Below are positions 43,029-51,933 of a DNA stretch of 64,000 nt, one piece after another. The position numbers and the translations under genes are program-made. The notes below the pieces were generated by a model that saw only the letters and a program-made list of their open reading frames with translations, was not told where the DNA came from and made no database searches. This stretch comes from [Clostridium] aminophilum (GTDB lineage: Bacteria > Bacillota > Clostridia > Lachnospirales > Lachnospiraceae): NCBI RefSeq assembly GCF_900101295.1, contig NZ_FOIL01000005.1, forward strand, positions 42,858-106,857, read 5' to 3'. The first letter of the stretch is position 1. Each line of letters starts with the position of its first letter.

Positions 43029-44387
43029 ATGGGTTTGGCTACGTTTATTGGTGGCGTTCATCCCTTTGAGGGAAAGGAACTGTCCCAGGATCGACCGATC
43101 CAGGTTCTGGAGCCGCAGAAGGGCGAAGAGATGGTATTTCCGCTGTCTCAGCACATCGGAGCTCCGGCAAAACCGCTGGTACAGGTTGGCGACCGCGTTC
43201 TTAAAGGTCAGATCATCGCAGAGCCGGGCGGCTTTATCTCAGCTAATGTTCTGAGTTCCGTATCCGGTACTGTCAAGAAGATTGAACCGAGACTGGTTGC
43301 GAATGGTGCAAAGGTGAATTCCATCATCGTTGAAAATGATGGAGAAGAAGAGGCGATTGAGCACTTTGGAGAGGATCGTGATTACACGAAGCTTTCCAAG
43401 GAGGAGATTGTTCAGATCGTTAAGGATGCCGGCATTACCGGTCTCGGAGGTGCAGGCTTCCCGACTCATGTAAAGCTTGCTCCGAAGGATCCGAGCAAGA
43501 TCGATTATGTAATCGTAAACGGCGCAGAGTGTGAGCCGTATCTTACCAGCGATTACCGTCTCATGATGGAGCAGCCGGAAAAGATTGTCGGCGGCGTAAA
43601 GGTTATGCTGTCTCTCTTTGAGAATGCAAAAGGCGTGATCGGTATCGAGAACAACAAGCCGGAAGCAATCAAGAAGCTGAAAGAGATGGTTAAGGATGAG
43701 CCGAGAATTGAAGTCTGCGAGCTTCTGACCAAGTATCCGCAGGGTGGTGAGCGTACGCTTATCAAGGCGGTAACCGGCCGTGAGATCAGTTCCGCAAAGC
43801 TCCCGGCAGATGCGGGCTGCATCGTTGACAACACCGATACCGTTGTTTCCATCTACAATGCTGTCTGTAAGACAACACCGCTGATCCGTAAGATCATTAC
43901 CGTGACCGGTGATGCGGTTACCACACCTCAGAACTTCGAAGTTCGTCTCGGAACCAACTACCAGAGACTGGTAGAGGCTGCCGGCGGCTTCAAGACTCAG
44001 CCTGAGAAAATGCTCTCCGGCGGACCGATGATGGGACAGGCCCTGTTCACCATCGATTTCCCGGTTGCAAAGACTTCCTCTGCCCTGACCACTTTCACCA
44101 AGGATGAGGTTGCGGCAAATGCTCCGTCCGCATGTATCCGCTGCGGAAGATGTGTTGAGGTATGTCCGGAGCATCTCGTACCGGTTATGATGATGAAGGC
44201 TTCCGAGCGTCAGAACCTGGATGACTTCACCGCTCTGTACGGTATGGAGTGCGTTGAGTGCGGTTCCTGCGCATTTATCTGCCCGGCCCACCGTCCGCTC
44301 ACACAGGCATTCAAGCAGATGCGTAAGGCTGTAGGCGCTGCAAGAGCAGCAGCAAGAGCAAAGGCTGCAGCAGAAGCAAAAAACTAA
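43029..44387 (+). CDS. rnfC: Rnf electron transport complex subunit C
   Basis: A 452-residue RnfC. It has an N-terminal Rnf barrel segment (GVHPFEGKELSQDRP), an NADH/FMN-binding Complex1_51K region with GLGGAGFPTHVKL and VNGAECEPYLTSD, a SLBB-like part, and two C-terminal 4Fe-4S motifs, CIRCGRCVEVCP and CVECGSCAFICP. It is the NAD-binding, membrane-peripheral subunit that passes electrons between ferredoxin (via RnfB) and NAD+. The ATG at 43029 is preferred over TTG 43026. It is the first gene of six. Confidence 0.96.
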   Translation: MGLATFIGGVHPFEGKELSQDRPIQVLEPQKGEEMVFPLSQHIGAPAKPLVQVGDRVLKGQIIAEPGGFISANVLSSVSGTVKKIEPRLVANGAKVNSIIVENDGEEEAIEHFGEDRDYTKLSKEEIVQIVKDAGITGLGGAGFPTHVKLAPKDPSKIDYVIVNGAECEPYLTSDYRLMMEQPEKIVGGVKVMLSLFENAKGVIGIENNKPEAIKKLKEMVKDEPRIEVCELLTKYPQGGERTLIKAVTGREISSAKLPADAGCIVDNTDTVVSIYNAVCKTTPLIRKIITVTGDAVTTPQNFEVRLGTNYQRLVEAAGGFKTQPEKMLSGGPMMGQALFTIDFPVAKTSSALTTFTKDEVAANAPSACIRCGRCVEVCPEHLVPVMMMKASERQNLDDFTALYGMECVECGSCAFICPAHRPLTQAFKQMRKAVGAARAAARAKAAAEAKN

Positions 44388-44403
44388 GGAGAGGTGAAGA
44401 ATA

Positions 44404-45387
44404 ATGGAAAAGTTTTATAATGTATCGTCATCGCCTCACGTTAGAAGCAAGACTTCTACGCAGAACCTTATGCTCGACGTGATCATTGCGATGATCCCGA
44501 CCTCAATCTGGGGTATCTACCATTTTGGAGTGAACTCGCTGGTGATTCTCGTTGCGACTGTCGCAGCGTGCGTACTCACCGAGCTTGTATATCAGAAGGC
44601 AATGCACAAGCCGGTTACCATCGCGGACCTGAGCGCCGTTGTTACCGGTATGATCCTTGCCCTGAACATGCCGCCGCAGGTTCCGGTATGGATTCCGGTA
44701 TTCGGCGGAGTGTTCGCAATCCTCGTTGTTAAGCAGCTTTACGGCGGACTTGGACAGAACTTCATGAACCCGGCACTGGCAGCAAGATGCTTCCTGCTGA
44801 TTTCCTTTGCCACCTTCATGAACAACTTCTCCTTCTCCAACGGAGCAGCTTCCTTCGACTCCGTATCCGGTGCTACACCGCTTGCATCCCTTCGTGCAAT
44901 TCACAAGGGCGCAGAGGCAGCTTCCGTATACAGCCTTCAGGATCTCTTCATCGGAAACACACCGGGAACCATCGGTGAGGTATCCGCTGTTGCACTTCTG
45001 ATCGGAGGTATCTACCTCATTGTCCGCAAGGTAATCAGCTGGAGAATTCCGGTATGCTATATCGGAACATTTGCAGTTCTGACCTTCCTCTTCGGCGGCT
45101 TCAACGCAGAGTATGTTATCTCTGAGGTTTGTGCCGGCGGTCTGATCTTCGGTGCGTTCTTTATGGCAACAGACTATGTTACCAGCCCGATCACCGAGAA
45201 AGGACAGTACGTATTCGGAGCTGTTCTGGGTCTCTTCACCTGCATCTTCCGTCTGAAGGGTGCTTCTCCGGAGGGCGTTTCTTATGCGATCATCCTGAGC
45301 AACCTGCTCGTTCCGCTGATCGAGAGAATCACAATGCCGGTAGCATTCGGTATCGAGAAAGTTAAGAAGGAGGAGAAGAAGGCATGA
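44404..45387 (+). CDS. rnfD: Rnf electron transport complex subunit D
   Basis: A 327-residue integral membrane subunit with many hydrophobic helices. The flavinylation motif SGATPLAS (near residue 158) should bind FMN covalently through Thr. It forms part of the ion-translocating core with RnfA and RnfE. It overlaps rnfG by 4 bases. Confidence 0.95.
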   Translation: MEKFYNVSSSPHVRSKTSTQNLMLDVIIAMIPTSIWGIYHFGVNSLVILVATVAACVLTELVYQKAMHKPVTIADLSAVVTGMILALNMPPQVPVWIPVFGGVFAILVVKQLYGGLGQNFMNPALAARCFLLISFATFMNNFSFSNGAASFDSVSGATPLASLRAIHKGAEAASVYSLQDLFIGNTPGTIGEVSAVALLIGGIYLIVRKVISWRIPVCYIGTFAVLTFLFGGFNAEYVISEVCAGGLIFGAFFMATDYVTSPITEKGQYVFGAVLGLFTCIFRLKGASPEGVSYAIILSNLLVPLIERITMPVAFGIEKVKKEEKKA

Positions 45388-45986
45388 ACAAGGGAATCAT
45401 TCATGACGCACTGGTCCTCTTTGCGATCACACTGATCGCTGGTTTCGCACTGGGCGCGGTTCACGAGGTTACACTCGCACCGATCCAGGCCTCCAAGAAG
45501 GCAGCGGCAACAAAGACATATCAGGAAGTATTTGCAGATGCAGCTTCCTTTGGCGACACGGTTGTTGTTTCCGATTCTGATTCTGCGGCTGCGGTTGCAG
45601 GCAATGATTTCGGCAAGGTTACCGTAAACGATTACATGGAAGCTCTCGATGCGAGCGGCGCGAAGATCGGATATGTTGTGTCCGCAACTTCCGGCGACGG
45701 TTACAAGGGCCCGATTCAGGTTGCTGTCGGAATCAATAATGACGGACAGATCACCGGTATCGGCTTCCTGACCATCGATGAGACACCGGGACTTGGTATG
45801 AAGGCAAAGGATCCGGAATTCAAGGATCAGTTTGCAGGCAAGGATGCACAGTTCTTTGAACTTTCCAAGACCGGCGCTTCCGCTGACAATCAGATCAACT
45901 GCATCAGCGGTGCGACCTTCAGTTCCAAGGCAACCATGAACGCAGTAAACGCAGCAGTCGCATTCAGCAAGACGCTTGCGAAATAA
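45384..45986 (+). CDS. rnfG: Rnf electron transport complex subunit G
   Basis: A 200-residue subunit with an N-terminal membrane helix (ALVLFAITLIAGFALGAV) and an extracytoplasmic FMN-binding domain. The flavinylation motif ISGATFSS (near residue 172) holds the Thr used for covalent FMN. It overlaps rnfD by 4 bases, keeping the two flavoprotein subunits translationally linked. Confidence 0.95.
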   Translation: MNKGIIHDALVLFAITLIAGFALGAVHEVTLAPIQASKKAAATKTYQEVFADAASFGDTVVVSDSDSAAAVAGNDFGKVTVNDYMEALDASGAKIGYVVSATSGDGYKGPIQVAVGINNDGQITGIGFLTIDETPGLGMKAKDPEFKDQFAGKDAQFFELSKTGASADNQINCISGATFSSKATMNAVNAAVAFSKTLAK

Positions 45987-46004
45987 TAAGGGAGGGAGAG
46001 AAAA

Positions 46005-46688
46005 ATGAATAAATACGCAGAACGTATCTATAACGGCGTATGGAAAGAAAATCCGACATTTGTTCAGATGCTCGGACTCTGCCCGACCCTTGCGGTAACC
46101 ACATCCGCTATCAATGGCGTCGGCATGGGCGTATCCAGTACGGCCGTTCTGGTTCTCGCGAACCTGCTGATTTCAGCACTCAGAAATATGATCCCGGGCC
46201 GTGTTCGTCTTCCTGCCGAGATTGTAGTCGTAGCATCTCTCGTAACTGTCGTAGATATGCTTATGGCAGGTTTCACACCGGCACTGTACTCCGCACTTGG
46301 TCTGTACATTCCGCTGATCGTAGTTAACTGTATCATCCTTGGCCGTGCAGAGGCTTATGCGATGAAGAACTCTCCGATCCCGTCTCTCTTTGACGGTCTC
46401 GGAATGGGTATCGGATTTACGTTCGGTCTTGTTGCTCTGGGCGCACTTCGTGAGCTCTTCGGCGCAGGTACCGTATTCGGTATTCAGGTAATGCCGGCCG
46501 GCTTCACACCGATCTCCATCATGATCCTTGCACCGGGCGCATTCTTCGTGATCGCAGTACTCACTGCACTTCAGAACAAACTGAAGGCACCGAGCGCAAC
46601 CAATGTCCGTGAAGACGGTATGACCGGCGACGGCATGGCTGTTACAGGTTTCAAGGCACACAGCGACAAGCCGGATATGGCAGAATAA
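46005..46688 (+). CDS. rnfE: Rnf electron transport complex subunit E
   Basis: A 227-residue membrane subunit. Family segments: NPTFVQMLGLCPTLAVTTSA near the N-terminus and NCIILGRAEAYA in the middle, the latter matching the RnfA/RnfE core where conserved Cys (LGLCP) and Asn-Cys (NC) ligands bind an intramembrane iron-sulfur centre. Homologous to RnfA. Preceded by GGGAGG. Confidence 0.95.
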   Translation: MNKYAERIYNGVWKENPTFVQMLGLCPTLAVTTSAINGVGMGVSSTAVLVLANLLISALRNMIPGRVRLPAEIVVVASLVTVVDMLMAGFTPALYSALGLYIPLIVVNCIILGRAEAYAMKNSPIPSLFDGLGMGIGFTFGLVALGALRELFGAGTVFGIQVMPAGFTPISIMILAPGAFFVIAVLTALQNKLKAPSATNVREDGMTGDGMAVTGFKAHSDKPDMAE

Positions 46689-46705
46689 GGAGGGGAGGAT
46701 AAATT

Positions 46706-47281
46706 ATGAATTTACTTATTATCGCGATTACCTCCGCACTGGTTTCGAACGTAGTCCTGAGCCAGTTCCTTGGTATCTGCTCATTTGTCGGCGTATCCAA
46801 GAGCCTTAAGAACTCCGCGGGTATGGGCGGCGCCGTTATCTTTGTAACCTTTATCGCTTCAACCGTTGCAGCACTTCTCTACAAATTCGTTCTCAGCCCG
46901 CTGGGGCTGGATTATCTGAGAACCATCGTATTCATCCTGGTAATCGCTGCTCTGGTTCAGATCGTTGAGATGTTCATGAAGAAGACCATGAAGAGCCTCT
47001 ACAACGCTCTCGGTGTATATCTTCCGCTGATCACCACAAACTGTGCCGTACTTGGTGTGGCAATCTCCAATGTTAACAACGGATACAGCTTTGCTGAGAG
47101 TATCGTGAACGGTGTCGGCACCGCAATCGGCTACCTCATTTCCATCTGCCTGCTCGCAGGTATTCGTGAGCACCTTGAGGGAAATGACGTTCCGTATTCC
47201 TTCCAGGGAATGCCGATCGTTCTGGTAACTGCAGGTCTGATGGCGATTGCATTTTTCGGATTTTCCGGATTACAGCTGTAA
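46706..47281 (+). CDS. rnfA: Rnf electron transport complex subunit A
   Basis: A 191-residue membrane subunit with six hydrophobic helices, SNVVLSQFLGICSFVGVS near the N-terminus and TTNCAVLGVAI in the middle, again with the paired Cys sites (GIC and NC) of the RnfA/E core. Preceded by AGGAGG at 46688-46698. Confidence 0.95.
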   Translation: MNLLIIAITSALVSNVVLSQFLGICSFVGVSKSLKNSAGMGGAVIFVTFIASTVAALLYKFVLSPLGLDYLRTIVFILVIAALVQIVEMFMKKTMKSLYNALGVYLPLITTNCAVLGVAISNVNNGYSFAESIVNGVGTAIGYLISICLLAGIREHLEGNDVPYSFQGMPIVLVTAGLMAIAFFGFSGLQL

Positions 47282-47296
47282 AAGGAGGAGACGAAA

Positions 47297-48214
47297 ATGA
47301 ATACAGTGATGATCATTACTTCCATGCTGGTAGTTGCAGCAGTCGGAATCGTCGTTGGTTTCGGTCTTGGAATCTTCGGTGAGAAGTTCAAGGTTGAGGT
47401 CGATGAAAAAGAAGCAGCAGTTCGTGAAGCTCTTCCGGGCAACAACTGCGGTGCCTGCGGTTTTGCAGGATGTGACGCGATGGCAAAAGCGATTGCGTCA
47501 GGTCAGGCAGCAGTAAACGGATGTCCGGTCGGCGGTGACGGAGTTGCGGCTCTGATCGCGGATATCATGGGCGTTCAGGCGGAAGCGGCAGATAAGAAGG
47601 TTGCATATGTAAGATGCTCCGGCACCTGCGATGCGACCAAGGCAAAGTATAACTATTCCGGTATCAAAGATTGCCGTATGGCGACCGTAGTTCCGGGTGC
47701 CGGCGATAAGGCATGCAGCGTTGGATGTATGGGATTCGGTTCCTGCGTTCAGGCCTGTGAGTTTGACGCAATCCACGTGGTTAACGGCGTTGCCGTTGTC
47801 GACAAGGATGCCTGCAAGGCCTGCGGAAAGTGTATCGATGCCTGCCCGCAGAAGCTGATTCAGCTTGTACCGTACAAGCAGGATACTTTCGTTCGCTGCG
47901 TGAACAAGGACAAGGGACCGGCTGTCAAGGCGGTATGTTCCAACGGATGTATCGGATGCACGCTCTGCACAAAGCAGTGTAAGTTCGATGCGATCCACAT
48001 GGATGGCGGCGTAGCAGTCATTGACTACTCCAAGTGTAAGAACTGCGGTCTCTGTGCTGCTGTTTGCCCGGCAAAGGTTATTCAGCATCCGAAGGCTGAG
48101 CAGCTTCGCGAGGCAATTGCAAAAAAGAAAGCAGCAGATGCTGCAAAGAAGAAAGCAGAGCTTGAGGCTGCCAAGGCCGCAGCGGCTGCTGAGGCTCCGA
48201 AGACAGAGGCATAA
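47297..48214 (+). CDS. rnfB: Rnf electron transport complex subunit B
   Basis: A 305-residue ferredoxin-like subunit: N-terminal membrane helix, a Fe-S module LPGNNCGACGFAGCDAMA (4-Cys motif), then several 4Fe-4S motifs (CVQAC, CKACGKCIDACP, CIGCTLCTKQC, CKNCGLCAAVCP). The C-terminal about 45 residues are Ala/Lys-rich. It takes electrons from reduced ferredoxin. It is the last gene, followed immediately by a strong terminator. The complex couples ferredoxin:NAD+ oxidoreduction to H+ or Na+ transport across the membrane. Confidence 0.96.
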   Translation: MNTVMIITSMLVVAAVGIVVGFGLGIFGEKFKVEVDEKEAAVREALPGNNCGACGFAGCDAMAKAIASGQAAVNGCPVGGDGVAALIADIMGVQAEAADKKVAYVRCSGTCDATKAKYNYSGIKDCRMATVVPGAGDKACSVGCMGFGSCVQACEFDAIHVVNGVAVVDKDACKACGKCIDACPQKLIQLVPYKQDTFVRCVNKDKGPAVKAVCSNGCIGCTLCTKQCKFDAIHMDGGVAVIDYSKCKNCGLCAAVCPAKVIQHPKAEQLREAIAKKKAADAAKKKAELEAAKAAAAAEAPKTEA

Positions 48215-48245
48215 GGTTTCTGACGGAGAATATAATATGTGTTTT

Positions 48246-48282
48246 AAAACGGCCCCCCGGGATTCCCGGGGGGCCGTTTTTC
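48246..48282 (+). terminator. terminator of the rnf operon
   Basis: A perfect 16-bp stem, AAAACGGCCCCCCGGG (48246-48261) against 48265-48280, with a 3-base loop and a T-run at 48277-48281. Confidence 0.95.
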
Positions 48283-48588
48283 TTTGAATAGGATTATACT
48301 TGATGAATCTGCAGCGGCGCGGCAGGCGGCAGTTAGGATATCATTATGGCGACCGGATGCACCGCCGGTACGTATTTTGCGGTGGGATTTGAGTATTTCG
48401 GTCCGGAAGGGAAGAAATGAGTGAGGACTTCTGAAGTATGAAACAAAGCGCCCGCCGTTTTGGGTTATGCCTTGTTGTGGGCGAAGCACGAAGCGGTGGG
48501 CGCGTTTTTGTTCTATTGTGTGGAGTACGAAACTTCGCACTGTTTTGTCATTCTGTGCGAAGTACGAAGCAGAGGAAACTTTTCAACA
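48283..48588. repeat. intergenic region with repeated GCGAAGYACGAAG motifs and hairpins
   Basis: The 300 bases between rnfB and the convergent symporter hold GCGAAGCACGAAG (48481-48493) and GCGAAGTACGAAG (48557-48569), with an inverted copy at 48525-48540 that pairs with the second. A further stem (GCGCCCGCCG at 48448-48457 with CGGTGGGCGC at 48494-48503, then a T-run) could terminate on both strands. It has the look of a local dispersed-repeat structure; no gene is seen. Confidence 0.5.
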
Positions 48589-50259
48589 CTATTTTGCGTG
48601 ATAGATTTTCATGTCCAGCATATGCTCGCTCTTGGCGATGACCGTACTCGCAACCACATCGCCGAGACAGTTGCTCATGCAACGGAACATTCCGCAGAGA
48701 GGATCAATTCCCATGACCAGGCCGATCGCTTCCATCGGAACATTGATCTGCGTGAGCAGAACGGAAAGACAGATGAGGCCGGAACCGGGGATGCCGGCGG
48801 CTCCGACGGAAAGAATAAGAATCGTCAGAACCATGGAAAGAAGTGCTCCGGCGGAGAGTTCGACGCCGTAGATTTTTGCAAGGGCAAGTCCAAACACCGC
48901 AAGATGGACGCAGGTTCCGTCCATATTCAGCGTTGCGCCGAGAGGAATTGACAGAGAGTAGATCTTTTTGTCAATTCCTATTTTTTTCTCACAGGCGTCC
49001 ATGTTGATCGGAATGGAGGCATTGGAAGATGCCATGGAGAACACCTGAAGCATATAAGGAGCGTATTTCCGGACGAATGGGACCGGGTCCATTTTTCCGA
49101 TGATGACCATCAGGATACAGTAGCACACCATCATACAGAGGAGTCCAAAGAGAAACGTCCCCATGATTTCGAGAGCGGACAGGAGTGTCCGGATTCCCGG
49201 AGTGAGGATGAGGGACATGATGGAACAGAAGATGGCAAGCGGCATCATTTTTATGATGAGGGTTGTGATCTTCAGGAAAAGATCATTGCAGGCCTGAAAG
49301 AGATCCTTCAGCGTCTCCGAATACTTTCCGATCAGGTTGGTCGCCACGCCGCACAGGACCGCCATAAAAATCAGCTGAAGCATATCCGCTTTCAGAAACG
49401 GATCGATGACATTGGAAGGGATGATGCCGATGATGGTATCCCGAATAGAGACACTTCCCGAGCCGGAAGGGAGCGAGGACACATTCGCGATCAACGAGGA
49501 AGTAAGAGATGCGTCGCCGGGCTTAAAGATCCAGAACGACGTAAGGCCTACGAAGATGGACAAAACGGTGGTGAACAGGTAAAATCCGATGATCTTTCCG
49601 CCGATCCGGCCGAGGGCGGTGAGGTCAGAAAACTGGACAAGACAGGAAATGATGGAAAAAAACACCACCGGTGCCACGATCATTTTCAATGCATTCATGT
49701 ACATGGTCTTTACGGGCTGCAGAACGAGATGGTTGATCGAGGCATTCACATCTGTAGGAATAAAAGAAGAGAACAAAAGTCCCAGAAGGACAGCCGCCGC
49801 CATTGCGCCGAGGGTACGGAACAGAAAGGCGTTTTTCGAGCGGACGACGGTCATCTGAATGTAGTTGACACCGTTTTTGTGACGGTATTTCAGACCTTCT
49901 GAATAAGATCCGAGAATGATCTGACGAAGGGTATCCTGAACGTCGCTGCTGGGAATATTCTCCAGAGAGAGGGCATCGGAAGACATGGACTGCTCCAGCG
50001 CATACTCTTCTCCGGCGGCATGAAGCTCGATCGTCACCGTGCCGAGCATTCCCCGGATGGTAAGGTCGATATAGGGATCCCCTTTTTCCTCAGGATCAGA
50101 TTTGTGACCGATCAGACTGGCCGCCGCTTCTTCGGCGGTAAGCGCCGCGCGGATCAGCTCTTTCTTTTTGATTCCGTACTGATCAAGCGTGCTACGGACA
50201 AAATCAACGAGTTCTTCGATGTGTTGGTCATCCGCGATAAATCTCTTGTATGCTCTCAT
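48589..50259 (-). CDS. dicarboxylate/cation symporter (DAACS) with N-terminal RsbW-like ATPase-type domain
   Basis: A 556-residue protein. From about residue 150 it is a glutamate/dicarboxylate:Na+ symporter with TM helices and the family segments LKMIVAPVVFFSI, SIPLGATLNMDGTC and the substrate-site region MASSNASIPINMD. The first about 145 residues have the shape of an HATPase_c_2 (RsbW/SpoIIAB) fold: a helix with LTAEEAAASLIGH where RsbW has EAxxNxI, and YRHKNGVNYIQMTV near 133-146 where RsbW has the NG-x-N box. The key N-box Asn is replaced by Ser and the DxGxG box is not evident. ATG 50259 follows GAGAGG and is preferred over GTG 50265. Confidence 0.88.
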   Translation of the reverse strand: MRAYKRFIADDQHIEELVDFVRSTLDQYGIKKKELIRAALTAEEAAASLIGHKSDPEEKGDPYIDLTIRGMLGTVTIELHAAGEEYALEQSMSSDALSLENIPSSDVQDTLRQIILGSYSEGLKYRHKNGVNYIQMTVVRSKNAFLFRTLGAMAAAVLLGLLFSSFIPTDVNASINHLVLQPVKTMYMNALKMIVAPVVFFSIISCLVQFSDLTALGRIGGKIIGFYLFTTVLSIFVGLTSFWIFKPGDASLTSSLIANVSSLPSGSGSVSIRDTIIGIIPSNVIDPFLKADMLQLIFMAVLCGVATNLIGKYSETLKDLFQACNDLFLKITTLIIKMMPLAIFCSIMSLILTPGIRTLLSALEIMGTFLFGLLCMMVCYCILMVIIGKMDPVPFVRKYAPYMLQVFSMASSNASIPINMDACEKKIGIDKKIYSLSIPLGATLNMDGTCVHLAVFGLALAKIYGVELSAGALLSMVLTILILSVGAAGIPGSGLICLSVLLTQINVPMEAIGLVMGIDPLCGMFRCMSNCLGDVVASTVIAKSEHMLDMKIYHAK

Positions 50260-50433
50260 GTTCACCTCTCATCGGTTTTGTTTTTTGACAGGATAACAGG
50301 TTAAATATATGGAAATTATATCATGAAAAAGATTCGAGAGATTCCATGAATTCAATCGGATAGACCGGTGAGCGAGGCTGAAAATGAAGATATTAAAGAT
50401 AATAAAGATATCAGAATATGTTACACTAAGAGT

Positions 50434-50500
50434 GATCGGAAACGGGCTGGATTTCCGGACCGTTTTGACCGATCAAACGGGTGGGACCCTACCGGTAAAA
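50434..50500 (+). promoter_or_regulatory. structured leader with mutually exclusive hairpins ahead of DMT transporter
   Basis: Hairpin 1 pairs GATCGG/AAACGG (50434-50445) with CCGTTT/CCGATC (50460-50474). The CCGTTT arm can instead pair with the next AAACGG (50475-50480). A further GGTGGGACCCTACC dyad follows at 50480-50493. Such competing pairing is the pattern of an attenuator or riboswitch. It does not match guanidine I-III, fluoride or other switches I know. Confidence 0.45.
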
Positions 50501-50536
50501 CAGGCCAAAACATAAAACATATCTGAAGGAGGAAAA

Positions 50537-50968
50537 ATGATGTTTCAGTATGTATGGCCAATTTCTCTGGTGATCCTGTCCAATGTGGTGTATCAGATCT
50601 GCGCAAAGTCTGTGCCGAAAGAACTGAATCCCTTCGCGGCCTTGACGGTGACGTATTTCATCGGAGCCATGGTCAGCGCGGTTCTGTTTTTTGCGGTCGG
50701 AAAGAACGGTTCCCTGATCCGGGAATACGGAAAACTGAATTGGGCTCCGTTTGTTCTGGGGCTTTTTATTGTCGGCCTGGAAACCGGATGGATCTATGCC
50801 TATAAAGCCGGCTGGCAGGTCAGTTCCGGCTTTATTGTTCAGAGCTCAGTCCTTTCAGTTGTATTGCTTGCGGTTGGGTATTTCCTGTTCCATGAGACGA
50901 TTACCTGGAATAAAATCGTCGGCGTCGTGATCTGCCTGATCGGGCTTGGGTTTATCAACTACAGATAA
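50537..50968 (+). CDS. small DMT (EamA-like) transporter
   Basis: A 143-residue membrane protein with about 4-5 helices, half the length of standard EamA carriers (about 290 residues) and typical of single-domain DMT proteins that dimerise. GGAGG at 50528-50532 supports ATG 50537 or 50540. A structured leader lies directly upstream. It ends overlapping the convergent neighbour by 14 bases. Confidence 0.8.
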   Translation: MMFQYVWPISLVILSNVVYQICAKSVPKELNPFAALTVTYFIGAMVSAVLFFAVGKNGSLIREYGKLNWAPFVLGLFIVGLETGWIYAYKAGWQVSSGFIVQSSVLSVVLLAVGYFLFHETITWNKIVGVVICLIGLGFINYR

Positions 50969-51479
50969 CGTGATTCTCAGTAGAAAGTCTGGAATTGATC
51001 CGGGAGTGGAAGTCCGTTTGAGAAGGCTGTTTGCTTGCGGATGAGCAGATCAGAATCCCGGCGATCATAACGATGGTGCCGGCGGTCATAAAGGAAAACA
51101 TCAGAATTCTGCCCGCCCGCTGCATCTCCTTTGGCTTGGGATCCTCGGCAGTGCCGGAAAGAACAAGCCCCAGCGCTGCACCGATATAAGAAAAGATAAA
51201 GCCTCCGGCAGCAAGCGCGAACCCATCCATGCGTATTTCGGCGATCGGATGAAAGGCCTGGATAAGAACAAATGTCATTACGGCGAGTATCATGATCACG
51301 ATCGGTTCCATGATTCGACAGGTGCGCAGCGTATATCGCGCCTGTCTGACCAGTTCCGGATTGCGGCAGAGTTTATCATCGTTCAGAATGGCCCGGTTTC
51401 GGCCGGCAATATTCAGAAGGATGAAGCCCCAGACGGAAGCGACAATAATCCACGGGATACAGAAAATGATTTCAAACAT
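50955..51479 (-). CDS. membrane protein, function unknown
   Basis: A 174-residue protein with four hydrophobic segments (IIFCIPWIIVASVWGFILL, IVIMILAVMTFVLIQAF, GFALAAGGFIFSYIGAALGL, MFSFMTAGTIVMIAGILI). ATG 51479 follows AAGGAG on the minus strand; a longer frame reaches 51569 but without a ribosome site. No family recognised. Its 3' end overlaps that of the convergent DMT transporter. Confidence 0.6.
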   Translation of the reverse strand: MFEIIFCIPWIIVASVWGFILLNIAGRNRAILNDDKLCRNPELVRQARYTLRTCRIMEPIVIMILAVMTFVLIQAFHPIAEIRMDGFALAAGGFIFSYIGAALGLVLSGTAEDPKPKEMQRAGRILMFSFMTAGTIVMIAGILICSSASKQPSQTDFHSRINSRLSTENHVICS

Positions 51480-51628
51480 GATTGGTGATACTCCTTCCAG
51501 CTGTACAGAGCGTTGTTTTGCCTCGGGCACAGCAACTTTGATTATAGTACGGAGGTCCAGACTTGTCATCCGGCGGAAGAGATACGTAAGGATCGTGAAA
51601 ACCTGTTGGACAATGAGGAAATATTGCT

Positions 51629-51850
51629 ATGAATTTAAAAATAAGCAGATGGATATTAAAGGTTTACGGCGTTCTTGCTTTACTGTGTGGTGCTTTTAGA
51701 AGCGTTTTGGGCGTAACAGGAACTATCGGTTTTCGCCTGCTTGCCGGCAAAACAGCGGATGTTACGCTGTTTTCTGTCATTTTTTTAGGCGCTGCGGTGT
51801 GGAGTATTTCGGGAATCATCGGCATGACAGACAGAATGGTACCGGGATAA
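51629..51850 (+). CDS. small membrane protein
   Basis: A 73-residue protein with two hydrophobic stretches (VYGVLALLCGAF, LFSVIFLGAAVWSISGIIG). GAGGAAAT precedes the ATG. It is unlike any family I know and sits just before the accessory island. Confidence 0.5.
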   Translation: MNLKISRWILKVYGVLALLCGAFRSVLGVTGTIGFRLLAGKTADVTLFSVIFLGAAVWSISGIIGMTDRMVPG

Positions 51851-51933
51851 ATATGAGAATAGCAGGCGATCATAAGACTTGCTCTGCATTTTATCGATGA
51901 TGCAGAAAGATAATCGTTTTTTGGGGGGAAGAG

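Noticed and set aside
50434..50500. Guanidine riboswitch ahead of the DMT transporter
   Set aside because: DMT genes are often guanidine-controlled, but none of the ykkC, mini-ykkC or ykkC-III consensus elements is present here.
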